Positions 1-11,755 of a DNA stretch of 64,000 nucleotides are shown in pieces. A program made the translations under genes and the position numbers. Position 1 is the first letter of the stretch; each line of letters starts with the position of its first letter. Origin of the DNA: Erythroxylum novogranatense (Eukaryota > Streptophyta > Magnoliopsida > Malpighiales > Erythroxylaceae); assembly GCA_029891385.1 (NCBI GenBank), contig CM057233.1, forward strand, positions 10,419,460-10,483,459. The letters are read 5' to 3'. Under the pieces are notes generated by a model, which saw only the letters and a list, made by a program, of their open reading frames with translations, made no database searches and had not been told where the DNA came from.

Positions 1-1906
1 GGAAGAGTAGCCGACGGTGGAGGGAGAAGAGGAGAGAAAAGAGAACTTCGATTTCTAAGGTTTCTGACAGTTTGAAAGCACTTTCCGGTAAGTTTAGCGC
101 CTTTCTATCCTGTTTCTGGATGGATTAAACATTAAGATAACTTGGATTGAGCATAATCGAAGGTTTTAGGGTTTATGGCAAAAATGGTGAGATTGCTTGG
201 GTTGATGCATTTGTGTTTGATTTTAAGTTATTAATGGGTTAGAAATGTAGTAGAGGACTTGATCTATAGTTTGGTTGTGTTGCATTTGAGTTTGGGATGA
301 ATTGAAAGTCGAAAAATGTAGAAAACAGGGGTTGAGTCGAGCTCACCCGCACCCCGCGTCATGACGTCTTGAAAGCACGCTTGTGGCGTCTGGCGAATAG
401 GTGACACGCCGCGTGCACCATGTACGCACGTCATGGCGTGCTGAAAAATGTGCACGCCTTGGCCTGACGGTGTGTGCCGCGCGACATGCGGGTGATGAGC
501 ACGTCGCGGCGCACACTTTGGTGCATGCCGCGACGAGCAGGGTCCTTCGCCACGGCGAGCGTCCCTTCGCCGCGGCGAGCCCCCCTGTTTCCGAAAGTGA
601 AATTTTTACATTTTTGGGATATCTTTTGGTGTGGATGTCCGATTGAGGTGATTTTGGATTCGTTGTGATCTAGAAATTAAGGACTACGAGTTGTATGAAG
701 AAGGGAAGTTCAGAATTATTTCGAAGGGTTCGAGAATTTAGATGGAAGTCAGATGGAGACCTTTTATGCTTTATTTTGATTGTCAATCTTTATGGAATAT
801 TTTCTATGGATTATTAATTAAATGAAAACTTGGTTTATTATAGGGAACCAAGCTGATTTGACCCAATCGCAAGAGGAAGGACGACAGTGAGTCTGATACT
901 CAAGCGATACTAGGTGGGTAATATGTTTATGGTTATTGTGTGTATGGACAAATTGCCTGATGTGTGCTTGCTTGCATTATATGACATTACTTGTATTGAA
1001 TTACATGAGAAATATTGAATATGCCTTGATTATGATTATGCATGGCTTGATAGGCCATATGGAAATGGACGAGAATGAGAATTTAGAAAACTGTGAAAAT
1101 ACTTTGAGCATGAATCGAATGGACTATGTGATTTGTTTAGGTAAGAGAGTTACGGATGGAGTCACGTGCACGTTGACGATAAAAGCCTTCTCCGGCTGCC
1201 CGCTTGCAACGAGATCCTTGAGAAATCGGACTTGGATAGTTTACAGATCTACCTTTGGTTTATCCGGATCGTTTACGGAACTCTCGAGCCAATTGTCTAT
1301 GCATATACGATTGATTTGATGAGCATAACACATGATGAATTTGATAGACTTGTTGCATAATGATTGTTATGTTGAGAAACAGAAATTGCATGACATATGC
1401 TTATCTGAATGTGAATCATGTGGTGAATTTTGATTGCTAGTGATATATATATATATATTACTTGATTGTGTATTTCGTTGCCAATGGCTATAAACGTATA
1501 TGCCATCGAGCTTCATGACTCACCCCATTACTCTCCCTCCTCAGTGCGGATCGAGACGATTGTCGACCTTGCAAGGCATCGGAAACTTCAAGCTAGTTAG
1601 GAGCCTTGTCTTAAGTTAGTACTTTGGTTAGCCCGCCAGCATTTCATCATGGAGCATACTTTTGTATTTTGGGATTTAAATTTCATTTTGTATTATGTTA
1701 CATTTTGAGGCTACTCAATGACAGATGGTTTATGGATTTGGAATGATTAATACATGTTTAGAATGCATGTGTAGAATGTATATGTATGAGTATATGTGTG
1801 AATCGAATTGTACTTATGTAATTGTATGGATGTTGGGATCGGGTCCGACGGTATTTGGGCGCCCGATGCCGGCGCAGCCCGAGGGGCCGCCTCAGGAGGC
1901 CCAACA
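1..1906 (+). repeat. 5' LTR of element A, partial
   Basis: Base 1 aligns with about base 7110 of the 3' LTR, so roughly the first 300 bases of this LTR are missing. It ends in CCAACA just before the primer-binding site. It differs from the 3' copy in the GC-rich stretch near 340-560, in the length of an AT dinucleotide run near 1445, and by about 20 bases missing near the end (1894-1900 against 8999-9025). Confidence 0.9.
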
Positions 1907-1910
1907 TGTT

Positions 1911-1922
1911 TGGTATCAGAGC
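1911..1922 (+). other. primer-binding site of element A (tRNA-iMet)
   Basis: TGGTATCAGAGC lies four bases after the LTR end. It is the usual plant LTR-element site complementary to the 3' end of initiator methionine tRNA. Confidence 0.9.
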
Positions 1923-2071
1923 GCCTAGGTTTAGATGTCCTCGGCTTAGAATGCATAATAGGATTGTGTGATCTATGGTTATGTGTTGCATTGATTAAGT
2001 GACATGCATATCATGCATACATGTAGATTGACTTATAGCTAATCCTTAGTGTTTCCATTTGAAGGAGTACG

Positions 2072-3260
2072 ATGCCACCTCGTAGAAGGACACGAGGAGT
2101 TATGCAAGGATCTGTTGCACCTGACTCTCCGACAAGAGAGGAGAGGACTGATGAGTCAGTTACCCCAGGGAATGCTGAGGTTTCTGTAGGGCTAGGTAGT
2201 GAGCCCATTCCTTTGCAGACGCAGGAGTCTCCAATTCGGCCGGAGCCAGTGCCTCCTTTGGATCCGAGTTTGTTCCAGGCCTTTACTCAGGCATTAAATG
2301 CGGTATGGGTCGATGCCACATTTTCTGCGTCCCCCCCCGATTCGAAAGGCGAGCGATTTGATAGATTGAGGAAGTATGGGCGATTGATTTCTTTGGGACG
2401 CCGATCTCAAGAAACCGAGATTTGGTTGAGGAAGGCCGAGAGAGTGCTCGACGGATGGAGTGTGAGGATGACGAGAGGGTCATCTATGCGGCGAGTTTGC
2501 TTCAGGGAGATGCACTTCACTGGTGGGAGACTGTACCAGGGAGTCAGATGAGGCCAGTAGGGTTGGCGTAGCAGGATTTTGTGGTTGCTTTCAGGAAGAA
2601 GTATCTGTTTGAGGTTTATATTCAGCAGAAGCAGAGGGAGTTTCTCAGTTTAACTCAGAGGGATATGTCTGTGAGTGAGTATGAGCGTCGGTTCACGCAA
2701 TTGGCGAGGTATGCCTCCGATCTGATGTTGAGTGAAGCTGCCAGATGTCGTAGGTTTGAGTCGGGATTGCATTTGGCGATCAGAGAGAAGGTGATTGTAC
2801 AGAATTTCTGTGATTTCCAGCAGCTGGTTAAGGCAGCTCTGAGGGTTGAAAATATAGAGAATATCAAGAGTGCTGTGAATAAGAAGAGGAAAGGTAGAGA
2901 GCAGTCCAGGAGAGGAGGTAGCACTGGTACTCCTTTGCCAGACAGGAGTGCTAGGAGCTTCCCGGTCCAGTCAGAGGAGAGGATCAGTGGTGCTAGCCGA
3001 CCTAGGTCGATGAGGACTTCTACTGTTTTTCACCAAGCTTCAACGGTGGGTGGCAGTAGAAGGGGAGATGGAGATAGGTCATTTGTCCCGAAGTGTGAGC
3101 ACTGCGGGAGAGCTCATAGAGGATAGTGCTTTAGACTGACAGGAGCTTGTTTCAACTGTGGGGAAAAGGGACACATTGCGGAGAGTGTCCTCGGCCTCCT
3201 GACGGGAGAGAGGTCGGATCTGACTCAGGAGGGCAGAGACCATGGGACGGAGGATGTGTG
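2072..3260 (+). pseudogene. Gag of element A, broken
   Basis: Gag packages the element RNA. The ATG at 2072 opens MPPRRRTRG, shared with the Gag start of element C. A one-base loss near 2455 shifts the frame: the retrotransposon Gag block with the LLQGDALHWWE motif is in another frame. A TAG at 2569-2571 replaces a Trp that is intact in C. The frame then runs 2581-3126 through the rest of the capsid region (SVSEYERRF, then RRFESGLHLAIREK). A basic stretch and a zinc-knuckle region follow (CEHCGRAH, then CFNCGEKGH), with a TAG at 3124-3126 between them and a small insertion after the second. It cannot make a full Gag as read. Confidence 0.88.
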
Positions 3261-3362
3261 AAGTGGGCGGTTCGATGCTGGTAAGAGGGTGAATCTTCGG
3301 GGAGACCGAGAGGCGGGCACCAGCTAGGATGTTTACGATGACTAGGGAGGATCTTTGAGACC

Positions 3363-6300
3363 GTGCCGGATGTTGTCACAGTGCAGTGCAGTTATTTTTC
3401 GATCTTTGTGATTGTGTTGATTGATCCGGGTTCTACTCATTCGTTTGTTTCTTCGAGTAGACCCGTGTGTGATATGATTGTGAGCCCTTTGGATACTCCG
3501 CTGATGGTGAGTACTCCAATCGGCCAGTATATTGTGATTAGTCAAGTGTATAGAGGTTGTGAGATTTGCATTGATGGAGAACTTTTAGTGGTTGATTTGA
3601 TGCCACTAAAGATGGGAGGATTAGACGTGATTTTGGGCATGGATACTTTAAAGAAGTACAATGCCCGTTTGGATTGTAAATTGAAGACAGTAGAGTTTGA
3701 ATTGGATGATGGCAGAAGAGTAGTGTTTACTGGGGACAGGAAAGCGAGTCCGCCCAGAATTGTTTCAGCTTTGATAGCGGAGAGGATGATGAGTAAAGGA
3801 TGTGAGGCATTTTTGGCTTATGTGATAGACTCCAGGGCTGATAGAGGGAAGCTGGAGGATATTCCAGTAGTCTGGGAATTCTCAGATGTCTTCCCCGAGG
3901 AATTGCCAGGACCACCGCCGCCTAGGAAAATTGAGTTTCCCATTGAGCTTTTGTCAGGTACAAGGCCGATTTCAATTCCGCCCTACCGGATGGCTCCGGC
4001 GGAATTGAAAGAGCTTAAGGAGCAATTGGAGGAATTGTTGGAGAAGGGGTATATTCGACCGAGTTCTTCGCCTTGAGGAGCTCCGGTTCTTTTTGTGAAG
4101 AAGAAGGATGGATCGTTGAGGATGTGTGTAGACTACAGGAAGCTGAATCAGGTAACTGTGAAGAACAAGTATCCGCTTCCTCGCATTGATGATCTGTTTG
4201 ATCAATTGCAAGGAGCGAGAGTCTTCTCTAAGATAGATTTAAGATCGGGCTATCACCAGTTGAGGATTAAGGAGTCAGATGTGCCGAAGTCTGCTTTCAG
4301 GACTCGGTATGGGCACTTTGAGTTTCTGGTGATGCCTTTCAGATTGACGAATGCTCCGGCAGCTTTTATGGATTTGGTGAATCGGGTTTTTAAGTCATTC
4401 TTGGGCCAATTTATCATTGTCTTCATTGATGATATCTTGGTGTATTCCAAGAGTGATGAGCAGCATGAGGAGCATTTGAGGATCGCTTTGGAGACTTTGA
4501 GGAGGCATGAGTTGTATGCCAAATTCGATAAATGCAAATTTTGGTTTATTGAATTTTGACTGAGGGAGGTTTCATTTCTTGGACACGTGATCTCAGAGCA
4601 AGGAGTTCATGTGGATCCAAAGAAGATAGAAGCTGTAGTGAGTTGGGAAGCCCCGAAGAATGTAGCAGAAGTGAGGAGCTTTTTGGGTTTGACAGGCTAT
4701 TACAGGAGATTCGTGGAGGGGTTCTCTATGATAGCCACTCCGATGACTAAGTTGTTGAGAAAGAATCAGAAGTTTAGTTGGAGTGAGGAGTATCAGAGGA
4801 GCTTCGAGGAGTTCAAGCTCAGATTGACGAGTGCTCCGATTTTGGTTTTGCCTTCGGGAGATGAAGGTTATTCGGTGTATAATGATGCTTCGAGGAAGGG
4901 TCTTGGATGTGTTTTGATGCAGGGAGATCGGGTGATTGCTTATGCTTGGCGATTGAAGCCTTATGAAATTTGAATTATCCGACGCATGATTTGGAGTTAG
5001 CAGCTGTGATTTTTGCCTTAAAAATTTGGAGGCATTATCTGTATGGAGTTCAGACGAGGATCTTTACTGATCATAAGAGTCTGAAGTATTTGTTAAGCCA
5101 GAAGGAATTGAATTTGAGGCAGAGAAGGTGGTTGGAGTTACTCAAAGATTATGACTTGTTGATTGAGTATCATCCGGGCAAGGCCAATGTTGTGGCGGAT
5201 GCCTTGAGCAGGAAGTCGTCGATTGCTCATGTTCGATCAGTTTATCTTCCTTTATTGGAAGAGATGGCCAAGCTTAAGATAAGCTTGAAGCAGGAGGAGT
5301 CGGAGTGTCTTCTCGCTAATTTCAGAGTGAGGCCGATTCTCAGAGAAAAGGTTAGGGAATTGCAGGCTCAGGATGCAGATTTGACCAAGCTTCGGAATGA
5401 AATTCGGAATGGCAAGGTTTCTGAGATAGATGTGTAGGATGATGGGCTTATGACAGTGGGGAACAGGTTATGTATCCCTGATGTGCAGGAAGTTAAGGCT
5501 GAGATTATGGATGAGGCACACAATGCGCCTTATGCTATGCATCCGAGTAGCACCAGGATGTATCGGGATTTGAGAGAGCATTTCTGGTGGAAAGGCATGA
5601 AGAGGGATATAGCAGAGTTTGTTAGTAAGTGTCTAGTGTGTCAGCAAGTCAAAGCTGAATACCAGGCGCCTTCGGGTAAGTTGAGGTCGTTGCCTATTCC
5701 GGAGTGGAAGTGGCAAAGGGTAACGATGGACTTTCTGATGGGTTTGCCCAAGACCAGTAGGAGACATGATGCCATATGGGTTATTGTGGATCAGTTGACC
5801 AAGTCAGCTCACTTTTTAGCGATCAAGTAGACTGATTCTTTGCATGTGTTAGCAAAGAAGTACATCGATGAGATAGTGAGGTTGCATGGGATTCCAGACT
5901 CTATAGTGTCGGATAGGGATCCTCGGTTTACTTCGAGGTTTTAGGGCAGTTTGCAGGAAGCTTTGGGGACGAAGTTGAATTTCAGTACGGCTTTTCACCC
6001 ACAGACAGATGGTCAATCTGAGAGGACTATTCGGACACTTGAGGGGATGCTTCGGGCTTGTGTGATGGATTTTCGAGGAGCATGGGATGAGCATTTGCCG
6101 TTGGTCGAATTTGCTTATAACAATTCGTACCATTCGAGCATTCAGATGACTCCATATGAGGCATTGTATGGTAGGAGATGCAAGACTCCGATCTGTTGGG
6201 ATGAAGAAGAAGAGAGGCAATTGGAAGGACCAGAATTGATTCAGACGACAGTTGAGAAAGTCAATCTGGTTAAGCAGCGGCTTAAGGCAGCACAGGATAG

Positions 6301-6799
6301 GATGAAGAGTTATGTTGATGCTCACCGAAAGGAGATGGAGTATGAGGTCGGTGAGAAAGTGTTCCTTAAGACATCTCCTTGGAAAGGAGTATTGAGGTTC
6401 GGCAAGAAAGGTAAGTTGAGTCCGAGGTATGTGGGTCCTTATGAGATCCTTGAGAGGATTGGACCACTCGCCTACAGGTTGGCGTTACCTTCGGAGTTGT
6501 CGCAGATTCACGATATTTTTCATGTGTCCATGTTGAGGAGGTATAGATCGGATCCTTCTCACATCATTCAGACTAGTGAGGTTCAGCTGAGGGATGATCT
6601 GAGTTATGAGGAGCAACCGGTGGAGATCTTAGATACAAAAGAAAAAGTTCTCCGGAACAAGACGGTTCAGCTAGTCAAGGTCTTGTGGAGAAACCATTCG
6701 GTAGAGGAGGCTACTTGGGAGCCATTGGAAGCCATACGAGAGAGGTATTCGCATCTCTTCGATGATTCAGGTAAATTTCGAGGACGAAATTTCTTTTAA
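3363..6799 (+). pseudogene. Pol of element A (PR-RT-RNaseH-INT-chromodomain), broken
   Basis: Protease has the active site LIDPGSTHSF near 3420-3450. Reverse transcriptase runs from about 3930 to 4560 with the catalytic FIDDILVYS near 4420. RNase H has a TDHKSLKYL block near 5068. Integrase has an H2C2 zinc region near 5515-5650, the core Asp in [18 protein letters not shown], and the later HPQTDGQSERT/EFAYN block. A chromodomain-like end (VLWRN, EEATWEP) closes near 6690-6760. Breaks: TGA 4074-4076 (a Trp in C), TGA 4557-4559 inside a short insertion with a repeated AATTTTG, a frameshift near 4970, TAG 5435-5437, TAG 5828-5830 and TAG 5942-5944 (the family's RFW Trp). The 3' end of pol reaches the polypurine tract. 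Confidence 0.93.
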
Positions 6800-6811
6800 G
6801 AGGGGGAGAAA
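6798..6811 (+). other. polypurine tract of element A
   Basis: A purine-only run (AAGAGGGGGAGAAA) lies directly before the TGTTAG start of the 3' LTR. It is the plus-strand DNA priming site expected here. Confidence 0.88.
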
Positions 6812-8522
6812 TGTTAGACCCCGAATTTTTTTAATGATGATATTAAGCATGAATTTTGATAATTATGTGTTTATGGCTTAGTTTGATTAAATTGGGTATA
6901 TTATGGATAATTACGGTTTAATTGTGGTTAAATGAGAATTAGAGGATTAAATTATGTGAGGGCATTTTGGGAAGTTTAGTTAAGTTGGAATGGATTTAGG
7001 CTTGGCTAGAAGAAGTAAAATAGTCTTTGTCCACTCCTTAGGTTTCTAAAGGAAAGAAATAGAATAGAAAAGAAAAGAAAGAGAAAGAAAGGAAAATAGA
7101 GAAGAAAGAGGAAGAGTAGCCGACGGTGGAGGGAGAAGAGGAGAGAAAGAGAGCTTCGATTTCTAAGGTTTACGACGGTTTGAAAGCGCTTTCCGGTAAG
7201 TTTAGCCTTTCTATCTTGTTTTGGATGGATTAAACATTAAGATAGCTTGGATTGAGCATAATCGAAGGTTTTAGGGTTTAGGGCAAAAATGGTGAGATTG
7301 CTTGGGTTGATGCATTTGTGTTTGATTTTAAGTTGTTAATGGGTTAGAAATGTAGTAGAGGACTTGATCTATAGTTTGGTTGTGTTGCATTTGAGTTTGG
7401 AAAGAATTGGAAGTCGGAAAATGCAGAAAAGCGAGGTTGGTCGAGCTTCGACCAAGACGCGTCGACGTCTTGTGAAGAGCCGCCATGCGACTGCGGCGAA
7501 TAGGTGACACGCCGCGTGCACCATGTGCACGTCATGGCGTGCTGCGAAGAGATGTGCCTTGTGTATCAAGACGGTGTGCACGCCTTGTGACGTCGCGGGT
7601 GATGAGCACGCCATGCGGTGTGCACCAAATAGGTCCTTCGCCATGCAATGGCGTCCGCCACGGCGAGCCCCCCCTGTTTTCGAAAGTGAAATTTTTACAT
7701 TTTTGGGGATATCTTTTGGTGTGGATGTCCGATTGAGGTGATTTTGGATTCGTTGTGATCTAGAAATTAAGGACTACGAGTTGTATGAAGAAGGGAAGTT
7801 CGGAATTGTTTCGAAGGGTTCGAGAATTTAGATGGAAGTCGGATGGAGACCTTTTATGCTTTATTTTTATTGTCAATCTTTATGGAATATTTTCTATGGA
7901 TTATTAATTAAATGAAAACTTGGTTTATTATAGGAACAGTGATTTGACCAATCGCAAGAGGAAGGACGACAAGTGAGTCGATACTCAAGCGATACTAGGT
8001 GGGTAATATGTTTATGGTTATTGTGTGTATGGGCAAATTGCCTGATGTGTGCTTGCTTGCATTATATGACATTACTTGTATTGAATTACATGAGAAATAT
8101 TGAATATGTCTTGATTATGATTATGCATGGCTTGATAGGCTGTATGGAAATGGACGAGAATGAGAATTTAGAAAAGCGTGAAAATGTTTTGGCATGAATC
8201 GAATGGATTTGTGTGATTTGTTTGGGTAAGAGAGTTACGGATGGAGTCACGTGAGCGTTGTGATAAAGCCTTCCCCACCTGCCGCCAGGCAGCGAGATCC
8301 TTGAAAAATTAGACTCGGATAGTTTACGGATCTACCTTTGGTTTATCCGGATCGTTTACGGAACTCTCGAGCCAATTATCTGTGCATATACGATTGATTT
8401 GATGAGCATAACACATGATGAATTTGATAGACTTGTTGCATAATGATTGTTATGTTGAGAAACAGAAATTGCATGACATATGCTTATCTGAATGTGAATC
8501 ATGTGGTGAATTTTGATTGCTA

Positions 8523-8565
<43 letters not shown>

Positions 8566-9031
8566 CTTGATTGTGTGGCTCGTTGCCAATGGCTATAAAC
8601 GTATATGTCACTGAGCTTCGCAACTCACCCCATTACTCTCCCCTCCTCAGGTGCAGATCGAGACGATTGTCGACCTTACAAGGCATCGGAAACTTCAAGC
8701 TAGTTAGGAGCCTTGTCTTAAGTTAGTACTTTGGTTAGCCCGCCAGCATTTCATCATGAAGCATACTTTTGTATTTTGGGATTTAAATTTCATTTTGTAT
8801 TATGTTACATTTTGAGGCTACTCAATGACAGATGGTTTATGGATTTGGAATGATTAATACATGTTTAGAATGCATGTGTAGAATGTATATGTATGAGTAT
8901 ATGTGTTAATCGAATTGTACTTATGTAATTGTATGGATGTTGGGATCGGGTCTGACGGTATTTGGGCTTCCGATGCCGGTGCAGCCTGAGGGGCCGCCTC
9001 GGGAATGGACTTTCGGGGCCCGGGCCCAACA
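6812..9031 (+). repeat. 3' LTR of element A, complete (2,220 bp)
   Basis: It starts TGTTAGACCCC after the polypurine tract and ends GGGCCCAACA, giving TG...CA termini. The sequence from 7110 on is a direct repeat of 1-1906. It contains an AT dinucleotide run (8526-8563). The first base beyond it (9032) is reverse-orientation RT sequence of element B. Confidence 0.93.
8526..8563. repeat. AT dinucleotide microsatellite in LTR of A
   Basis: About 19 AT units. The matching run in the 5' LTR near 1443-1458 is much shorter, so the locus has changed length since the element inserted. Confidence 0.9.
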
Positions 9032-10589
9032 GTAGTCAATAAATGCTTCAGTTCCTCAAAGCTTTTATGACAATCTTCATTCCATCTAAAAACTACATTC
9101 TTTCTTAGAAGTTTAGTCAGAGAGGCTGAGATCAATGAAAACCCTTTGACAAACCTTTGGTAATATCCGGTCAATCCTAGGAAACTCCAGATTTCTGGTA
9201 CATTCTTTGGAGCTTCCTACTTCGTTACTGCCTCTATTTTCTTTGGATCTACTTGTATGCCTTGTCTAATTACTATGTGACCCAAAAATACTACTTAATC
9301 CACCCAAAATTCACACTTACTGAATTTAGAATACAGTCATTTCTCCCTCATAATCGGTAAGATTAGTCTCAAGTGCTCTACATGCTCTTCTCTACTTTTT
9401 GAGTATACTAAGATGTCATCAATAAACACAATTACAAAACGATCCAATTGGGGTTGAAACACCTTATTTATCAAAGCTATAAATGCAACTAGGGCATTAG
9501 TTAACCCAAACGACATTACTAAGAACTCGAAATGTCCATACCTACTCTTGAATGCACTTTTTGGTACATCAACATCTATTATCTTCAACTAATAGTACCC
9601 AGATCTCAAGTCCAACTTAGTGAACACCCGAGATCCCTGCAACTGATCAAATAAATCATCAATTCTAGGCAATGGGTACTTGTTCTTCATTATTACCCGA
9701 TTCAGTTTCCTATAATCGATGCACAGTCTCAGAGTTCCATCCTGCTTCTTCACAAATAAGACTGGAGTTTCTCATGGTGATACAATGGGTCTAATGAAAC
9801 TCTTTTCTAGCAACTCTTGTAACTGAGCCTTCAATTCCTTTAGTTCTATAGGTGTCATCATATATGGAGGAATAGATATAGGAGCAGCACTTGGAACCAA
9901 ATCAATCGTGAATTATGTTTCCCGATCTGGAGGTAAGTCAGATAACTTAGTGGGAAATACATCCAGGAATTTCCGAACAATGGGAATGTCCTGTACATTT
10001 TGCTTAGTTCGAGTATCGATGATGTGGGTCAAATAAGCCTCACATCTCCCTTACATCAACCTCAAAGTACTCACGAATGAGATCAGTCTGGCTGGTACTG
10101 CTTGAATAATACCCCAAAATGCTCTCGACTGATTAAGAGATTCTAAGATTCTAATATCACCTCCTTAGTATAGCAATTTATGATAGCCCTATGAGCAGTG
10201 AGTCAATCAATGCCTAGGATAATATCTATCTCCCTTACCTGTAGTACAATCAAATCTTCCTCTAATTTTTTCTAATCAATTTGAATTAAACACCTTTTAC
10301 AGACTTCTCCTATTACTATGGTACTATCTATCGGCGTACTCACCTCTAATATATGTTTCAATAGTTCTCTATCACAATGCAACCTAGATGCCAGATGCAA
10401 TGCGATAAAAGAATGCATAGATCCAGGATCTAGCAATGCAAAAGCTTTATAAGAAAAAATAAGGAACACACTTACAACGAAATCCAGAGAATCCCGAACC
10501 TCCTGTCTGGTCATTGCATAAAGTCTGGCTTGGGATTGTCGTCGGTTACTCCACACCTCAGTCCTATCATTAGGACTCCTAGAGCTCAT
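9032..10589 (-). pseudogene. Protease and reverse transcriptase of element B, decayed
   Basis: The minus strand carries a protease active site ALLDPGSMHSF in the frame 10589-10272. Decayed linker and RT sequence follow. The RT palm block has [19 protein letters not shown] and [14 protein letters not shown] (frame 9588-9337). The connection block MTGYYQRFVKGFSL begins at 9174. The frame continues past 9032 into LTR A sequence, giving a chimeric open frame down to 8854 that is an accident of insertion. Stops separate all the pieces. Confidence 0.88.
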
Positions 10590-10699
10590 TTTGTTTCTAC
10601 CACAGCCTCTTTATCCAGACCCACTAGTTCGGCTCTACTGGACAGTAGTTTCAGTTGCTGATCTCCCTTTCATACCAGACTGAACTCCAATAATGGCAG

Positions 10700-11424
10700 G
10701 ACAATCTCTAATTCGGTTTTTAAGAGAGTTATAACGGAAATAAGCTCTTGATAATGTCCAACATTCACCACCATGTCTCTTTCTACAATGCTCGCAATTA
10801 GGCATCTGTGGTGGTTGCCTATCAAAAGTCTGTCCTTTAGATGCCTGACCTCTACTAGAGTAACCAGCCGCCTCTCAGCCTAAACCCGGGCTATCTCGAT
10901 CTCAATTAGGATCGAGACGATCTATTTTGGCATTTCCCAAATCTCTTGCTAGATTTAGCTTGAAATTCACCAGGTTTCTTCATTCTAGACTCCTTCCTAT
11001 ACTCTGCTTGTCTCTCACTCAATAGTTGCTCAATTCTGGTGGAGGCATTTCTTAACTCGGTAAAACTTCTCAAGTTGGTGACTGCTAGCCTTGTCCGAAT
11101 TTCCATATTCAACCTATCTTCAAATCTCCTACACTTATCTTCTTTAGTAGGAATCAAGGCAGTAGCATACCCTATTAATTCATTAAACTTGATCTCATAT
11201 TCTACCATGGATAAATTGCCTTGTTTCAGCTCTAAAACTTCCTTCATCTTTATGTCTAGATAGATCTTGGGCATGTAGTTCTCCTTAAAGACCTTCAGGA
11301 AGTCTTCCCACTTCAAGTTACAAGGCCTGGTGGTACTACATGGAACAATCTTCCACCATTGGTATGTTGGGCCTTGTAGTAAGAAAACTACATAGTCAAA
11401 CTTCTCGTCCGACTCGTAGTCCAT
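10700..11424 (-). pseudogene. Gag of element B, decayed
   Basis: A 172-codon minus-strand frame (11424-10906) carries the retrotransposon Gag domain: FLLQGPTYQWW, WEDFLKVFKENYMP, KQGNLSMVEYEIKFNEL, then CRRFEDRLNMEIR. Downstream on the minus strand, around 10700-10800, a decayed zinc knuckle is recognisable (a CEHC...HGGEC pattern). A stop just upstream of the ATG shows the N-terminus is broken too. Confidence 0.85.
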
Positions 11425-11743
11425 CTAGTTAAAGATTCTTTCCGTTCTCTCCAGCCATCCCTCGGCCTCTACAGGGTCTATACTTCTATAAATGTCCATA
11501 GCTCCCTGCTTTCTCAGTTTATCGTATCTCTTTTCCCTTCTCTTAGGGATTCTCAGAGGTATTCCTCAGGTCGAGATCCAAAAGACTCTCTACTAGCTCC
11601 TACTGATTCTAGGTTAGCTGATTGTCCCACTTGATCACCTATGGCGGATGACCTATAATAGACAATAATAGTGATCACTATTTAAGTTTCTCACTATATA
11701 TTATGTCTATATGCTTAATCTGTCCCTATGGATGCCAAACCGT

Positions 11744-11755
11744 GCTCTAATACCA
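11744..11755 (-). other. primer-binding site of element B
   Basis: The minus strand reads TGGTATTAGAGC, one mismatch from the iMet-type TGGTATCAGAGC. It lies five bases from the LTR end. Confidence 0.82.

Larger units (their letters stand above)
1..9031 (+). mobile_element. Ty3/gypsy LTR retrotransposon A (left end cut by window)
   Basis: The order is 5' LTR (1-1906, incomplete), primer-binding site, gag, protease, reverse transcriptase, RNase H, integrase with a chromodomain-like tail, polypurine tract, and full 3' LTR (6812-9031). The order PR-RT-RNaseH-INT defines Ty3/gypsy. The C-terminal tail and the iMet-type primer site suggest a Tekay/Del-like chromovirus, which is an inference. The 3' LTR ends CCCAACA and abuts the interrupted RT of element B, so A jumped into B. 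The target duplication cannot be tested because the left end lies outside the window. The reading frame is dead, with several stops and frameshifts. It is related to element C in this window. Confidence 0.93.

Noticed and set aside
1911..1922. tRNA gene suspected from the iMet-like sequence
   Set aside because: Only 12 bases match the tRNA 3' end and they lie next to an LTR, so it is a primer-binding site. No full tRNA gene was seen in the window.
5849..6325. 158-codon minus-strand ORF
   Set aside because: Antisense to the integrase core of element A, whose sense frame carries clear integrase motifs.
7369..7741. Cys/Arg/His-rich ORFs in LTR A (also 401-668)
   Set aside because: They come from a CG-rich LTR stretch. 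The two LTR copies give different, shifted peptides, so no protein is conserved.
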